Notes: a model not told the origin generated them from the letters alone. A stretch of DNA of 20,357 bases from an uncultured Alphaproteobacteria bacterium (GCA_949296785.1 CASFRQ010000075.1:1-20357), one strand, 5' to 3'. Counted from the stretch's first letter, positions 6,802-15,159 are shown. Numbers and translations: made by a program.

Positions 6802-9443
6802 GGGTTTTCAGTCGTTCCTGGCATCTTTTCAAACAAAATAAAGCCGGGTATGTTTGTTTTTGGATTTTGGCGGCGCTGTTGGCCGTTTGCTTGTGCGCAC
6901 CTCTGATAGCCAATGATGTGCCTTTGCTGGTGAAATATAAAGGCGAATTTTACTTTCCTTTATTCAAAGATTATCCGGACACGGCGTTCGGCGGAAATTT
7001 GCCGACTCGGGCTGATTATAAAGATTCTTTTACCGTTCGCCAGATAGAAGAAAACGGCTTTATGGTGATGCCGCCGATTGCGTTCGGGGAAAAGAGCATT
7101 CACGCCTCCTACGAAGGGGCATTTCCCGCTCCGCCGTCCAAGGAACATTGGCTCGGAACGGACGATCAGGGACGGGATGTGCTGGCTCGGGTACTGTACG
7201 GATTGCGGCTGTGTTTATTGTTCGGGTTGGCGCTGAGCGTTTGTTCCTCTGCTTTAGGTATTTTTGTCGGCGCGATACAGGGATATTACGGCGGACGGAC
7301 TGATTTATGGACTCAGAGGTTTATGGAAGTCTGGAATTCTTTGCCCCAACTGTTTATTCTGATTATCGTATTTTCCTTAATCGCGCCGTCGACGGTTAGC
7401 ATGTTTTGCGTTTTGCTGCTGTTTTCGTGGCCGGCGTTGGTCGCGGTGGTACGCGCGGAATTTTTACGTGTAAGAAACTTTGATTTCGTTAAGGCGGCAA
7501 AAGCACTCGGTATTCCGGACAGGCGGATTATCCTGCTTCATGTTCTGCCCAACGCGTTGGTGGCGGTGCTCAGTTATTTGCCTTTTATTATTTCCGGGGC
7601 GATTGTGTCGCTGACTTCTTTAAGTTTTTTAGGATTCGGCTTATCGCCGGAAACGGCCTCGCTCGGCGACTTAATCCGGCAGGGGAAGGAGAATATTCAG
7701 GCGCCGTGGATAGGTTTGACGGTGATTTTCGTCTTATCGTTTGTGTTGAGCCTGTTGATTTTTACAGGTCAGGCAGTGCGCGCCGCTTTTGACCCGAAAA
7801 CGCCGGAAAAAGAAGAACAAAAAAGAACCTTAAGCAATGAGAAAGGCGAAGTTCGCCGGCCCGAAAAAGAGTCTTCCCCCTTAAAAGAAGGGGAACAAAA
7901 AACATTTGTGTCCGACTTGCAAAAACCCGCGACCGCTTCGGATGTTCTTTTAAGGGTGGAGAATTTGCATATTTCCTTCGGCTCTTTTGAAGCGGTGAAA
8001 GGAATTTCTTTTGATATTTCCCGGGGACAAAGCGTCGCTCTTTTGGGGCAGAGCGGTTCCGGAAAAACGGTGACGGCTTTAAGTATTCCGGGATTGTTGC
8101 AAGGAGCTAAGGTTTCCGGTCGTCTCTTCTTTGAGGGAAAAGACCTTCTTTTACTGCCTCAAGAGGAGAGGCGCCGCCTGCGCGGCCGAAAAATCGCCCT
8201 GATTTTTCAGGAACCTTTAACGGCTCTCAATCCGCTTCACCGTGTTGAAAAACAAATTATGGAGGTTATGAAAATCCATAAGCTGAGCCCTTCAAGAAAA
8301 AAGGTTGAGGAACTGTTGCGTCAGGTGGGATTTGACAATCCCCGGGAAAAAATGCGCGCTTATCCCCATGAATTGTCCGGCGGGCAAAGGCAGAGAGTCA
8401 TGATTGCGATGGCTTTGGCCGGACAGCCGGATTTCCTGATTGCGGACGAGCCGACGACCGCCCTGGATGTCATGACTCAGGAACAGATTTTAACCCTTTT
8501 GCGCGGGTTGCAGAAAAAACTGGGGTTGTCTTTACTGTTTATCACACACAATCTGGCCGTCGCCGCGAAAATGGCGGATAAATGCTATGAGATGAAAGAC
8601 GGAAAAATCATATCTGACCGTCTGCCCGTTCCGTTGTCGGGAACGGTGGAGCGGAAAAGACAGGAGACGGAGGCGAACACCGCCGTCTTGTCCGTCCGGC
8701 ATTTGAATGTTTCCTACGGTGATTTTCATGCCGTCAAGGATTTGTCCTTTACCTTAAAAAAAGGAAAAACATTAGGAGTTGTCGGGGAAAGCGGTTGCGG
8801 GAAAAGCTCTTTGGCTTTGGGATTGATGCGATTGATTCCCGCTTGCGGCGAAGCGGTTTTTGAAGGCAAAAACCTCTTAACCCTTACGCAAAAGCAGATG
8901 CGCCCCATACGAAGGAAAATACAGATTGTTTTCCAAGACCCCTTCTCTTCGCTGAATCCGCGTTTCAGTTTAAAGGAATTGGCGGAAGAGGGACTCTTGT
9001 TCCACTTTCCTAAGTTGTCGGCACAAGAAAGAGAACAAAGGATTATTCAAACATTTGAACAAGTGGGACTGGACGCGGACAAAGCTTATCTGAACCGCTA
9101 TCCGCACGAACTGTCCGGCGGGCAGAGGCAAAGGTTGGCTTTGGCGCGCGCTTTGGTACTGCGGCCGGATATTCTCATTTTGGATGAGCCGACCAGCGCC
9201 TTGGACAGCGCTTTGAACGCTCAGATTTTGTCTTTATTGAAGAAAATACAGGAACAAACGGGCGTTGCTTATCTGTTTATCACGCATGATATGAATGTGG
9301 TGAAAGAAATGGCGGACGATGTTTTGGTGATGAAGAACGGCGAAGCGATGGAATACGGGCCGGCCGAAAAAGTTTTAAATACGCCGGAACACCCGTATAC
9401 GAAAATGTTGCTTTCGGCGTCGTATCTCCTTCTTTCCCCTTGA
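6798..9443 (+). CDS. Fused peptide ABC transporter permease-ATPase (YejE-YejF fusion)
   Basis: One 881-residue frame joins what are normally two proteins. Residues 1-333 are a YejE permease: N-terminal membrane segment, WLGTDDQGRDVLARVLYG, the EAA loop around KAAKALGIPDRRI (232-244), and a last membrane segment ending in FDPKTP. A charged linker of about 50 residues follows. Residues 383-881 are YejF, a double ABC ATPase: first cassette Walker A GQSGSGKT (417-424), signature LSGGQ (526-530), Walker B DE 550-551; second cassette Walker A GESGCGKS (663-670), LSGGQ (772-776), DE 796-797. All key motifs are intact, and the C-terminus has the HPYTKMLL motif of oligopeptide ATPases. The summed length matches YejE plus YejF (about 340 and 530 in E. 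coli). A GTG at 7908 within the linker, with AGGGG 14 bases upstream, could in principle also start a separate YejF. Confidence 0.93.
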   Translation: MRVFSRSWHLFKQNKAGYVCFWILAALLAVCLCAPLIANDVPLLVKYKGEFYFPLFKDYPDTAFGGNLPTRADYKDSFTVRQIEENGFMVMPPIAFGEKSIHASYEGAFPAPPSKEHWLGTDDQGRDVLARVLYGLRLCLLFGLALSVCSSALGIFVGAIQGYYGGRTDLWTQRFMEVWNSLPQLFILIIVFSLIAPSTVSMFCVLLLFSWPALVAVVRAEFLRVRNFDFVKAAKALGIPDRRIILLHVLPNALVAVLSYLPFIISGAIVSLTSLSFLGFGLSPETASLGDLIRQGKENIQAPWIGLTVIFVLSFVLSLLIFTGQAVRAAFDPKTPEKEEQKRTLSNEKGEVRRPEKESSPLKEGEQKTFVSDLQKPATASDVLLRVENLHISFGSFEAVKGISFDISRGQSVALLGQSGSGKTVTALSIPGLLQGAKVSGRLFFEGKDLLLLPQEERRRLRGRKIALIFQEPLTALNPLHRVEKQIMEVMKIHKLSPSRKKVEELLRQVGFDNPREKMRAYPHELSGGQRQRVMIAMALAGQPDFLIADEPTTALDVMTQEQILTLLRGLQKKLGLSLLFITHNLAVAAKMADKCYEMKDGKIISDRLPVPLSGTVERKRQETEANTAVLSVRHLNVSYGDFHAVKDLSFTLKKGKTLGVVGESGCGKSSLALGLMRLIPACGEAVFEGKNLLTLTQKQMRPIRRKIQIVFQDPFSSLNPRFSLKELAEEGLLFHFPKLSAQEREQRIIQTFEQVGLDADKAYLNRYPHELSGGQRQRLALARALVLRPDILILDEPTSALDSALNAQILSLLKKIQEQTGVAYLFITHDMNVVKEMADDVLVMKNGEAMEYGPAEKVLNTPEHPYTKMLLSASYLLLSP

Positions 9444-9554
9444 TTTTTCGTTCAAAAAATTTTATGTATTAAAGATAGTGTTTAAGCGCCGTTTGCCGAT
9501 GGGACAACAGGCGTGTCGGTGAATGGCCCGTTATCAAAAAAGAAAGAGTTTTAG

Positions 9555-12500
9555 ATGTCAACTGAAAAGAAAAAATATTATCCGGAATTGGACGCCAAAG
9601 TTTCCTTTCCGGAAAAAGAAGAAGAAATCCTGAAATTTTGGGAAAAGGATGGTACTTTTAAAAAGTCAATTTCTCAAAGGGACGGACGGGATGAATATGT
9701 TTTTTACGATGGCCCTCCGTTTGCAAACGGCCTACCCCACTACGGGCATTTGGTAACGGGATATGTCAAGGATATTATTCCCCGGTTCCAGACGATGCGC
9801 GGTAAAAAGGTTGACCGCCGGTTCGGGTGGGACTGCCACGGATTGCCGGCCGAATTGGATGCGGAAAAAGCGTTGGGCATTTCCGGACGCAAGCAGATTT
9901 TGGAGTACGGCCTTGAAAAATACAACGCTGTCTGTCAAAGTCGCGTACTGATGTATACGAAGGAATGGCAAAATACCGTTACGCGCCAGGCCAGATGGGT
10001 GGATTTTGACCGTGACTATAAGACAATGGATAAATCTTATATGGAAAGCATCCTGTGGGCCTTTAAGACTTTGTACGATAAAGGATTGATTTATGAGGGA
10101 ATGCAGGTATTGCCTTATTCCTGGGCGGTGGAAACGCCGGTGTCCAACTTTGAAACCAAACTGGACAACGCTTACAGGGAAAAGATTGACCCCGCCGTAA
10201 CGGTTTTGTTTACCTTGGAGCCGAAAGAGGGTGAGACAATGCCGACGAAGGTCCTGGTGTGGACGACGACACCTTGGACATTGCCTTCCAATCTGGCTTT
10301 GGCCGTAGGTCCCGAAATTGACTACAGCATTTATGAAGAGGATGGCGTGCGGTATATTATCGGTTCAGCCGCGGCCGCCAAATACAAGAAAGAGCTCGCT
10401 AACGCGGTTAAGGTCGGTGAACTGAAAGGAAAAGACCTTTTAGGAAGAACTTACACGCCGCTTTATCCGTATTTTAAAGGAACACCAAACGCTTTTCAGG
10501 TTATCGGTGCCGATTATGTTTCCACGGAGGAAGGAACGGGTGTTGTTCATACGGCTCCCGGCTTCGGTGAGGATGACCGTTTGGCTTGTGTGCCGGCGCA
10601 TATTCCCGTTGTCTGCCCGGTGGACAGCAAGGGATGCTTTACGAAAGAAGTTCCGGAGTTTGAAGGTAAACATGTTTTTGATACCAATGAGCTGGTGATT
10701 AAGTTCTTAAAGGAAAACCGACTTCTGGTTCGTCGTGAAAATTACAAGCACGATTATCCGCACTGCTGGCGGACGGACACGCCGTTGATTTATAAAGCGA
10801 TGTCCAGCTGGTTTGTAAAAGTGACGGACTTTAAAGACCGGATGGTTCAGCTGAATCAAAATATCAACTGGATTCCGGAGCATATTAAAAACGGCCAGTT
10901 CGGCAAGTGGCTGGAAAACGCGCGCGACTGGGCTATCAGCCGGCACCGTTTCTGGGGAACGCCGATTCCGGTTTGGAAAAGCGACGATCCGAAATATCCG
11001 CGCGTGGATGTGTACGGTTCTATTGCGGAGCTGGAAAAAGATTTCGGCGTTAAGGTGGAAAACTTGCACCGTCCGTTTATTGACAGTCTGGTCCGTCCGA
11101 ATCCGGATGATCCGACGGGCAAGTCCATGATGCGTCGGGTAGAGGATGTATTTGACTGTTGGTTTGAATCGGGTTCCATGAGTTTTGCGCAAATTCATTA
11201 CCCCTTTGAAAACAAAGAGTGGTTTGAAAAACATTTCCCGGCGGATTTCATTGTGGAGTATGTGGCGCAGACGCGCGGCTGGTTCTACACGATGATGGTG
11301 ATGTCTACGGCGTTGTTTGACACTTATCCGTTTAAAACCTGCCTCTGTCACGGGGTCGTTTTGGATGAAAATAATCAAAAGCTGTCCAAAAAACTGCGCA
11401 ACTATCCCAGCCCGGACGAGGTGTTTAACACGCAGGGGGCGGACGCTTTAAGGTGGTTCCTTGTTTCCTCTCCTTTGTTAAAGGGCGGCAATTTGTCCAT
11501 AGACAGGGAAGGAAAAGAAATCGCCAAATCTGCCAGAAAAGCGCTGATTCCTTTATGGAACGCTTTTTACTTCTTCTGCCTGTACGCGAATTCCGAAGGG
11601 ATTAAAGCTTCCGCAATCACGCACAGCAATGATATTTTGGACCAATATATTTTAGCCAAACTGAAAGTATTGGGCGAGGATTTAACGCAGGAGCTGGAAA
11701 AATGCGATATTGTCACGGCATGCCAGGAAGTGTCCGATTTTCTTGAAATCCTGAACAACTGGTACATCCGTCGGTCTCGCGTTCGTTTCTGGGACGGAAA
11801 GGATATGCAGGCGTTTAATACCTTGTACACGGTTTTGGTGACTTTGTGCAAACTGTTGGCTCCTTTAATGCCTTTGTTGTCGGATTATATCTATAAGGCG
11901 TTGACCGGCGAAGAAAGCGTTCATCTGACCGACTGGCCGGATATGAGCGTTTTTGAAAACAAAGACGAACTGTCCGCCCAAATGGATTTCGTGCGGGAGG
12001 TTTGCTCTTTGGCCAAAGCCGTCAGAGAAGAGAATCGCTTAAGAAATCGTCTGCCTTTAAAAGAAATGACCATTGCGGGACAGCAGGTGCAAATGCTGGA
12101 AAACTTTATTCCTTTGTTGGAGGAAGAAGTCAATGTCAAACAGGTGCGTTTGGAGACAAATTTATCTTTGGCCGCCGATCCTCTGCTGTACATCAAAACG
12201 CCGCTGGTCGGAAAGAGGTTGGGAAGCGCTTTGAAAGAAGTTCTGGCCGCCTCCAAGACATCCGAATGGTCGGTAAATGAAAAAGGCGAGCTTGAGATTG
12301 CCGGACAGGTTTTGGCGCCGGAAGAATTTGAGCGTCGTCTTGTGTTGAAAGAAGGGCTGACGGGACAGGCTTCCGCCGACAATACTTTTGTGGTTCTGCT
12401 GGATACAAAAGTAGATCCTCAATTGGAAGCGGAAGGGATTGCCCGCGACTTTGTCCGTGTGGTGCAGTCTTTGCGCAAGGAGCAAAATCTGGATGTTTCG

Positions 12501-12683
12501 GACCGCATTCATTTGAAATACGAAACATCGGATGAGAAGACAGCCGCCGCTTTAACACAGTACGCTTCCTATATTCAGGAACAGACGCTGGCTTTGTCTT
12601 TAGAAAGAGAGACTTTGGCGTTTGCCATGACGGAGGAGGAAATCGGTGACGGAAAGGTCAAGATTTCTTTACAAAAAGCTTAA
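9555..12683 (+). CDS. ileS: Isoleucyl-tRNA synthetase, eukaryote-like (clade 2) type
   Basis: This 1042-residue class I enzyme charges tRNA-Ile with isoleucine in the cytosol. The Rossmann-fold HIGH motif appears as HYGH (62-65) after YDGPPFANGLP, followed by GWDCHG (91-96). The CP1 editing domain shows WTTTPWTLPSN (from 236) and GTGVVHTAPGFGEDD (from 327). WAISRHRFWG precedes the KMSKS loop, which is KLSKK at 609-613. The HYGH form, the DCHGLPAE context and the lack of a C-terminal Cys4 zinc finger place it in the clade shared by eukaryotes, Rickettsiales and mupirocin-resistant bacteria. The C-terminal anticodon-binding domain is complete. The 111-bp gap after the yej operon has no terminator I can see and only weak promoter-like sequence (TTGATT at 9440; AT-rich 9455-9475), so ileS may be partly read through from upstream. 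AAGAAAGAG lies before the ATG. Confidence 0.96.
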   Translation: MSTEKKKYYPELDAKVSFPEKEEEILKFWEKDGTFKKSISQRDGRDEYVFYDGPPFANGLPHYGHLVTGYVKDIIPRFQTMRGKKVDRRFGWDCHGLPAELDAEKALGISGRKQILEYGLEKYNAVCQSRVLMYTKEWQNTVTRQARWVDFDRDYKTMDKSYMESILWAFKTLYDKGLIYEGMQVLPYSWAVETPVSNFETKLDNAYREKIDPAVTVLFTLEPKEGETMPTKVLVWTTTPWTLPSNLALAVGPEIDYSIYEEDGVRYIIGSAAAAKYKKELANAVKVGELKGKDLLGRTYTPLYPYFKGTPNAFQVIGADYVSTEEGTGVVHTAPGFGEDDRLACVPAHIPVVCPVDSKGCFTKEVPEFEGKHVFDTNELVIKFLKENRLLVRRENYKHDYPHCWRTDTPLIYKAMSSWFVKVTDFKDRMVQLNQNINWIPEHIKNGQFGKWLENARDWAISRHRFWGTPIPVWKSDDPKYPRVDVYGSIAELEKDFGVKVENLHRPFIDSLVRPNPDDPTGKSMMRRVEDVFDCWFESGSMSFAQIHYPFENKEWFEKHFPADFIVEYVAQTRGWFYTMMVMSTALFDTYPFKTCLCHGVVLDENNQKLSKKLRNYPSPDEVFNTQGADALRWFLVSSPLLKGGNLSIDREGKEIAKSARKALIPLWNAFYFFCLYANSEGIKASAITHSNDILDQYILAKLKVLGEDLTQELEKCDIVTACQEVSDFLEILNNWYIRRSRVRFWDGKDMQAFNTLYTVLVTLCKLLAPLMPLLSDYIYKALTGEESVHLTDWPDMSVFENKDELSAQMDFVREVCSLAKAVREENRLRNRLPLKEMTIAGQQVQMLENFIPLLEEEVNVKQVRLETNLSLAADPLLYIKTPLVGKRLGSALKEVLAASKTSEWSVNEKGELEIAGQVLAPEEFERRLVLKEGLTGQASADNTFVVLLDTKVDPQLEAEGIARDFVRVVQSLRKEQNLDVSDRIHLKYETSDEKTAAALTQYASYIQEQTLALSLERETLAFAMTEEEIGDGKVKISLQKA

Positions 12684-12732
12684 GAAATTTAAGTAGCTCT
12701 TCAAGGCTTATGTTAAAAGCGTTTAAACAAGC

Positions 12733-12769
12733 AAAAATCCCTTCCTTTCATCGGGAAGGGATTTTTTAT
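12733..12769 (+). terminator. Rho-independent terminator of ileS
   Basis: AAAAATCCCTTCC (12733-12745) pairs perfectly with GGAAGGGATTTTT (12754-12766) over 13 bp, with an 8-base loop and a T-run overlapping the right arm. It sits 50 bp after the ileS stop and is the clearest terminator in the window. Confidence 0.9.
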
Positions 12770-12908
12770 ATATGCTTGAATGATAAAGGGATGGAAAAAA
12801 TCCTTTGTATTAAAGAGAAATGTTGCTTTCGTCACTTTGGATTAAGTAATCCGTCTGTTTTGCCGTATTTTTACCAACTCTTCTCGCTGGGTTTTCTTTT
12901 TTGCACAA

Positions 12909-13333
12909 TCATGATAAACATGAGATGAGAAACGCAAGCTTGCCTTTGTTCTTCAATCCCCTAAAAAAATACTCTAACAGAGATATTTTTTCTTTCTTGG
13001 TTAAAACATAAAAGTCTCCCCTGTCTGCGCTGGTTCCGCTTAAATATACAAATTCAAACTTTTTTGAAAAAATCATGCTTTGACAAAAAGTTAACAGGCG
13101 GAAAGAACAATCATTTCATTGAAATATTTAAATTTTGTAACTTTTTTCAGCTCTTTCCAGAAAGACTTATCAAACAGAGGGGGAAAAAATAAAGCCAAAT
13201 CTCTCTCAAAAAAGGACGAGGAATGGTAAACTGACATTATAAAACAGTATGACTTATTTAACCCGGACTTAAATATCTTGGTTTTATTTGTCAACTTCCG
13301 TCCATAATGGCAGACAATTTTACAATGTTCAGG
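12909..13333 (-). pseudogene. Possible decayed minus-strand gene in two frames
   Basis: Two minus-strand frames abut and overlap. The first is open for 80 codons (13333-13094) and includes SFFERDLALFFPPLFDKSFW and ends in EMIVLSAC before TAA. The second is open for 68 codons (13115-12912), with an ATG at 13076, and reads KKFEFVYLSGTSADRGDFYV then TKKEKISLLEYFFRGLKNKG. Both look protein-like, although stops are frequent in DNA this AT-rich. A single-base indel near 13094-13115 would join them into about 140 codons. No clear ribosome binding site or family is seen. It may be the remnant of an inactivated gene, two small genes, or chance. Confidence 0.25.
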
Positions 13334-13346
13334 TCATAACACCTGT

Positions 13347-13371
13347 GAGATATCGGATATCTCCCGATATC
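13347..13371. repeat. Overlapping inverted repeats: three GATATC palindromes in 23 bp
   Basis: GATATC occurs at 13349-13354, 13356-13361 and 13366-13371. GAGATATC (13347-13354) pairs with GATATCTC (13356-13363), and GATATCGG (13349-13356) pairs with CCGATATC (13364-13371), so two alternative, mutually exclusive pairings exist. Just upstream CAGGT (13330-13334) and ACCTG (13341-13345) form a further small inverted repeat. This could be an operator or recombination site, but no adjacent gene explains it. Confidence 0.5.
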
Positions 13372-13739
13372 TTGTTAAAAGTTATTTATTTTTATCATTT
13401 ATCAAGTCTTATTTTCTTCAATTTAAGACAACTTTATACAAAAGAGTGGATGGAGAAACGGCAGAATTATTACCTGTTTCCGCCCAGAAAAGGAGGCTGA
13501 AGGAAGAAGCTTACGATAATAAAAAAGGAAGAGACGGTAGAAAGAACGAAAGAAAAATAAAGATAAAAGGCTCCGAAAAACACCGATTCGGCAAAAACGG
13601 CGGCAGGCAGAAAAAGGAAAAAATCCTCTTTTTTCTCTTCTTTCATTTTGTTATTTCTTTTACTCTCTTGAAAAAGATTGAAAATCCGTTGAAGATTTGT
13701 TCTTGCATCGGTTCAAGTTCGCCTTCCGCGCAAAAAATT

Positions 13740-13779
13740 AAAGGCTTTCAAAAAATTGAAGGCCTTTACTTTTTTATTT
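13740..13779. terminator. Bidirectional terminator downstream of rnhB
   Basis: AAAGGCTTTCAA (13740-13751) pairs with TTGAAGGCCTTT (13756-13767) over 12 bp, including one T-G pair, with an AAAA loop. On the plus strand ACTTTTTTATTT follows; on the minus strand TAATTTTTTG follows. It lies about 110 bp after the rnhB stop on the minus strand and most likely ends that operon. It could also end any plus-strand transcript from the AT-rich island. Confidence 0.75.
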
Positions 13780-13875
13780 GAAATTAATTTTATCCCCGAA
13801 TTTTAACATATTTTATTATATAAAAAATGTTATCCTCTCTTCCGCCATCCGTTTGATTTAAAGGAAAGGTGAATT

Positions 13876-14511
13876 TTAAGAATCCTCTTGCAAAATATCG
13901 CGAACGGGAGCAAAGGTTCTACGGTGCAAAGGGGAAACGCCATATTTTTTCAGCCCTTCTAAATGCTTTTTCGTACCGTAACCGGCGTTGTTTTCCCAGT
14001 CATAGAAAGGATATTCTTTTGCAAAATCCTCCATCATGCCGTCTCTTGTCACTTTGGCGATAATGGAAGCGGCCGCAACGGATAAGCTTAAAGAATCTCC
14101 TTTGACAATACACTTCGCCGGCCAGGGCCAGTCTTTCGGCAGGCGGTTGCCGTCCACCAAAACCGTTCCGATTTTCACATTCTGCTCTTCAATCTGGCGG
14201 ATAGCCCGCTTCATAGCCAAAAAGGAAGCCTGCAGGATATTTATCTCGTCTATCTCTTCCGCGCTGGCCAATCCGATGCCGATAAGAGCGTTTGAAGACA
14301 TCAATTCATCAAAAATCAACTGTCGCTTTACTTTTGTCAGCTGTTTTGAATCCTTTATCATACAGGCCAATTTTTCATCCATTTTTAAATCGGGAAAGCA
14401 AACGGCCGCGGCGGCAACGGGACCGGCCAAAGGGCCTCTGCCGACCTCGTCCGTTCCCAAAACCAGCCCTTGCGTTAAATCGCAAGCGTTTTCAAAGGAA
14501 AAATCAGGCAT
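13876..14511 (-). CDS. rnhB: Ribonuclease HII
   Basis: RNase HII cuts RNA of RNA-DNA hybrids and single ribonucleotides misincorporated in DNA, starting ribonucleotide excision repair. The 211-residue protein opens its domain with LGTDEVGRGPLAGPV, giving the first catalytic pair D21-E22. Other family landmarks are DSKQLT (54-59), VDGNR with D120, KGD with D139, AAASIIAKVTRD (146-157), and the C-terminal YGTKKHLEGLKKYGVSPLHR segment. By comparison with known RNase HII enzymes the four metal ligands D21, E22, D120 and D139 all appear present. The gene starts 18 bases after the end of the kinase-like gene and is very probably in the same operon. The terminator at 13740-13779 lies downstream. Confidence 0.96.
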   Translation of the reverse strand: MPDFSFENACDLTQGLVLGTDEVGRGPLAGPVAAAAVCFPDLKMDEKLACMIKDSKQLTKVKRQLIFDELMSSNALIGIGLASAEEIDEINILQASFLAMKRAIRQIEEQNVKIGTVLVDGNRLPKDWPWPAKCIVKGDSLSLSVAAASIIAKVTRDGMMEDFAKEYPFYDWENNAGYGTKKHLEGLKKYGVSPLHRRTFAPVRDILQEDS

Positions 14512-14529
14512 TTACGAACAATCCTTTTT

Positions 14530-15096
14530 TCAGGTATTTTCCGCGTTTTTCCGGCAAAACCGTTCAAAAGCGTCCATAATTATTTGCGCCAATTCTTCAG
14601 GCGTTTGAGAAGAAGTATCCAAGACCAGGTCAAAATTTTTCCTGTCTTCAATATCAACCTTGTAATATTTCTTAAACCGTTCCACTTCGCTGGCGCGCCG
14701 GTTTTTCAAATTTGCCAGAGTTTCCTCCAAAGTAGCGTGGTCTTCGTTGGTCCTGGAAGAGTCTTTCGTCACTCTTTCGGCGGCGACAAGCGGGTCAATT
14801 TCCAACTTCACCTTAAAAGAAGAGGGAATAAAGTGCCATGCCATGCGAGAGTCTATGACATAGGATTTCCCCGTTTCCTCCAAACTTTTAAAAACGCCGT
14901 CAATTTCATCGTCAATAGACTTGTCCTGTTCGGCGCGTTTATTTAATTCCAAAGTCGTGATACCGTATTTTTCGGCAATTTTGCGTTGCGCCTGGCCGGT
15001 GGAATAGCGTTCAAAGCCCAGTTTTTCGCATAAAATACCGGCGATGGTGGATTTGCCGGACCCCAAAGCGCCGGTAATCGTAATAATGCAAGACAT
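14530..15096 (-). CDS. Cytidylate kinase-like P-loop kinase (archaeal-type CMP kinase family)
   Basis: A 188-residue P-loop kinase. The Walker A loop is GALGSGKST (9-17), immediately after a short beta strand. YSTGQAQRKIAEKYGITTLE resembles the nucleotide-monophosphate-binding region of the short, archaeal-type cytidylate kinases (COG1102-like), and IDSRMAWHFIP and the basic NLKNRRASEVERFKKYYKVD segment fit the lid and LID-adjacent helix of that family. Such enzymes phosphorylate CMP/dCMP, but members in bacteria are often uncharacterised, and the usual bacterial cmk (found near rpsA/aroA) is a different family. It may therefore be a paralogue with another substrate. AAGGAAGGAAAAGGC before the ATG is a strong ribosome binding site. 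It heads a two-gene operon with rnhB. The fold is certain; the substrate is not. Confidence 0.85.
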   Translation of the reverse strand: MSCIITITGALGSGKSTIAGILCEKLGFERYSTGQAQRKIAEKYGITTLELNKRAEQDKSIDDEIDGVFKSLEETGKSYVIDSRMAWHFIPSSFKVKLEIDPLVAAERVTKDSSRTNEDHATLEETLANLKNRRASEVERFKKYYKVDIEDRKNFDLVLDTSSQTPEELAQIIMDAFERFCRKNAENT

Positions 15097-15131
15097 GCCT
15101 TTTCCTTCCTTTGTTTAATGATGTTCTTTAT

Positions 15132-15159
15132 AGGATAAAAGGTTCCTAAAGCTTGTCAA
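15132..15159 (-). promoter_or_regulatory. Sigma-70-like promoter of the kinase-rnhB operon
   Basis: On the minus strand a perfect TTGACA (plus 15154-15159) is followed after 16 bp by TATCCT (plus 15132-15137, 4 of 6 consensus bases). Transcription would begin near 15125, about 30 bases before the start codon at 15096. A TATAAA slightly further downstream is too far (21 bp) from the -35 box. Confidence 0.5.

Larger units (their letters stand above)
12770..13739. other. AT-rich island of about 1 kb without an intact recognisable gene
   Basis: This stretch is clearly richer in A+T than the genes around it and holds no frame with a recognisable family. It contains a possible decayed minus-strand gene (12909-13333) and a cluster of GATATC palindromes (13347-13371). 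From 13500 to 13640 it is very purine-rich on the plus strand, coding there only for Lys/Arg/Glu low-complexity peptide. It lies between the ileS terminator and the terminator at 13740. It may be a site of past gene loss or insertion. Confidence 0.55.

Noticed and set aside
9444..9554. Possible T-box-like leader before ileS
   Set aside because: The spacer is only 111 bases, has no T-box consensus, no antiterminator/terminator pair and no T-run; only short weak stems can be drawn.
10707..11378. Long open frame of about 220 codons antisense to ileS
   Set aside because: It lies entirely within the well-supported ileS gene, has no ribosome binding site or recognisable domain, and is rich in Arg/His/Asn as expected from reading a coding strand backwards.
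12710..12928. 72-codon plus-strand frame after ileS
   Set aside because: It spans the perfect ileS terminator hairpin and lacks a ribosome binding site.
13690..13732. tRNA-like T-loop sequence GGTTCAAGTTC
   Set aside because: The bases flanking the loop do not pair as a T-arm, and no acceptor stem, anticodon arm or D-arm can be built around it.
13446..13781. 111-codon plus-strand frame in the AT-rich island
   Set aside because: Its middle is low-complexity Lys/Arg/Glu and its end reads through the stem and T-run of the terminator at 13740-13779, so it is unlikely to be a protein.
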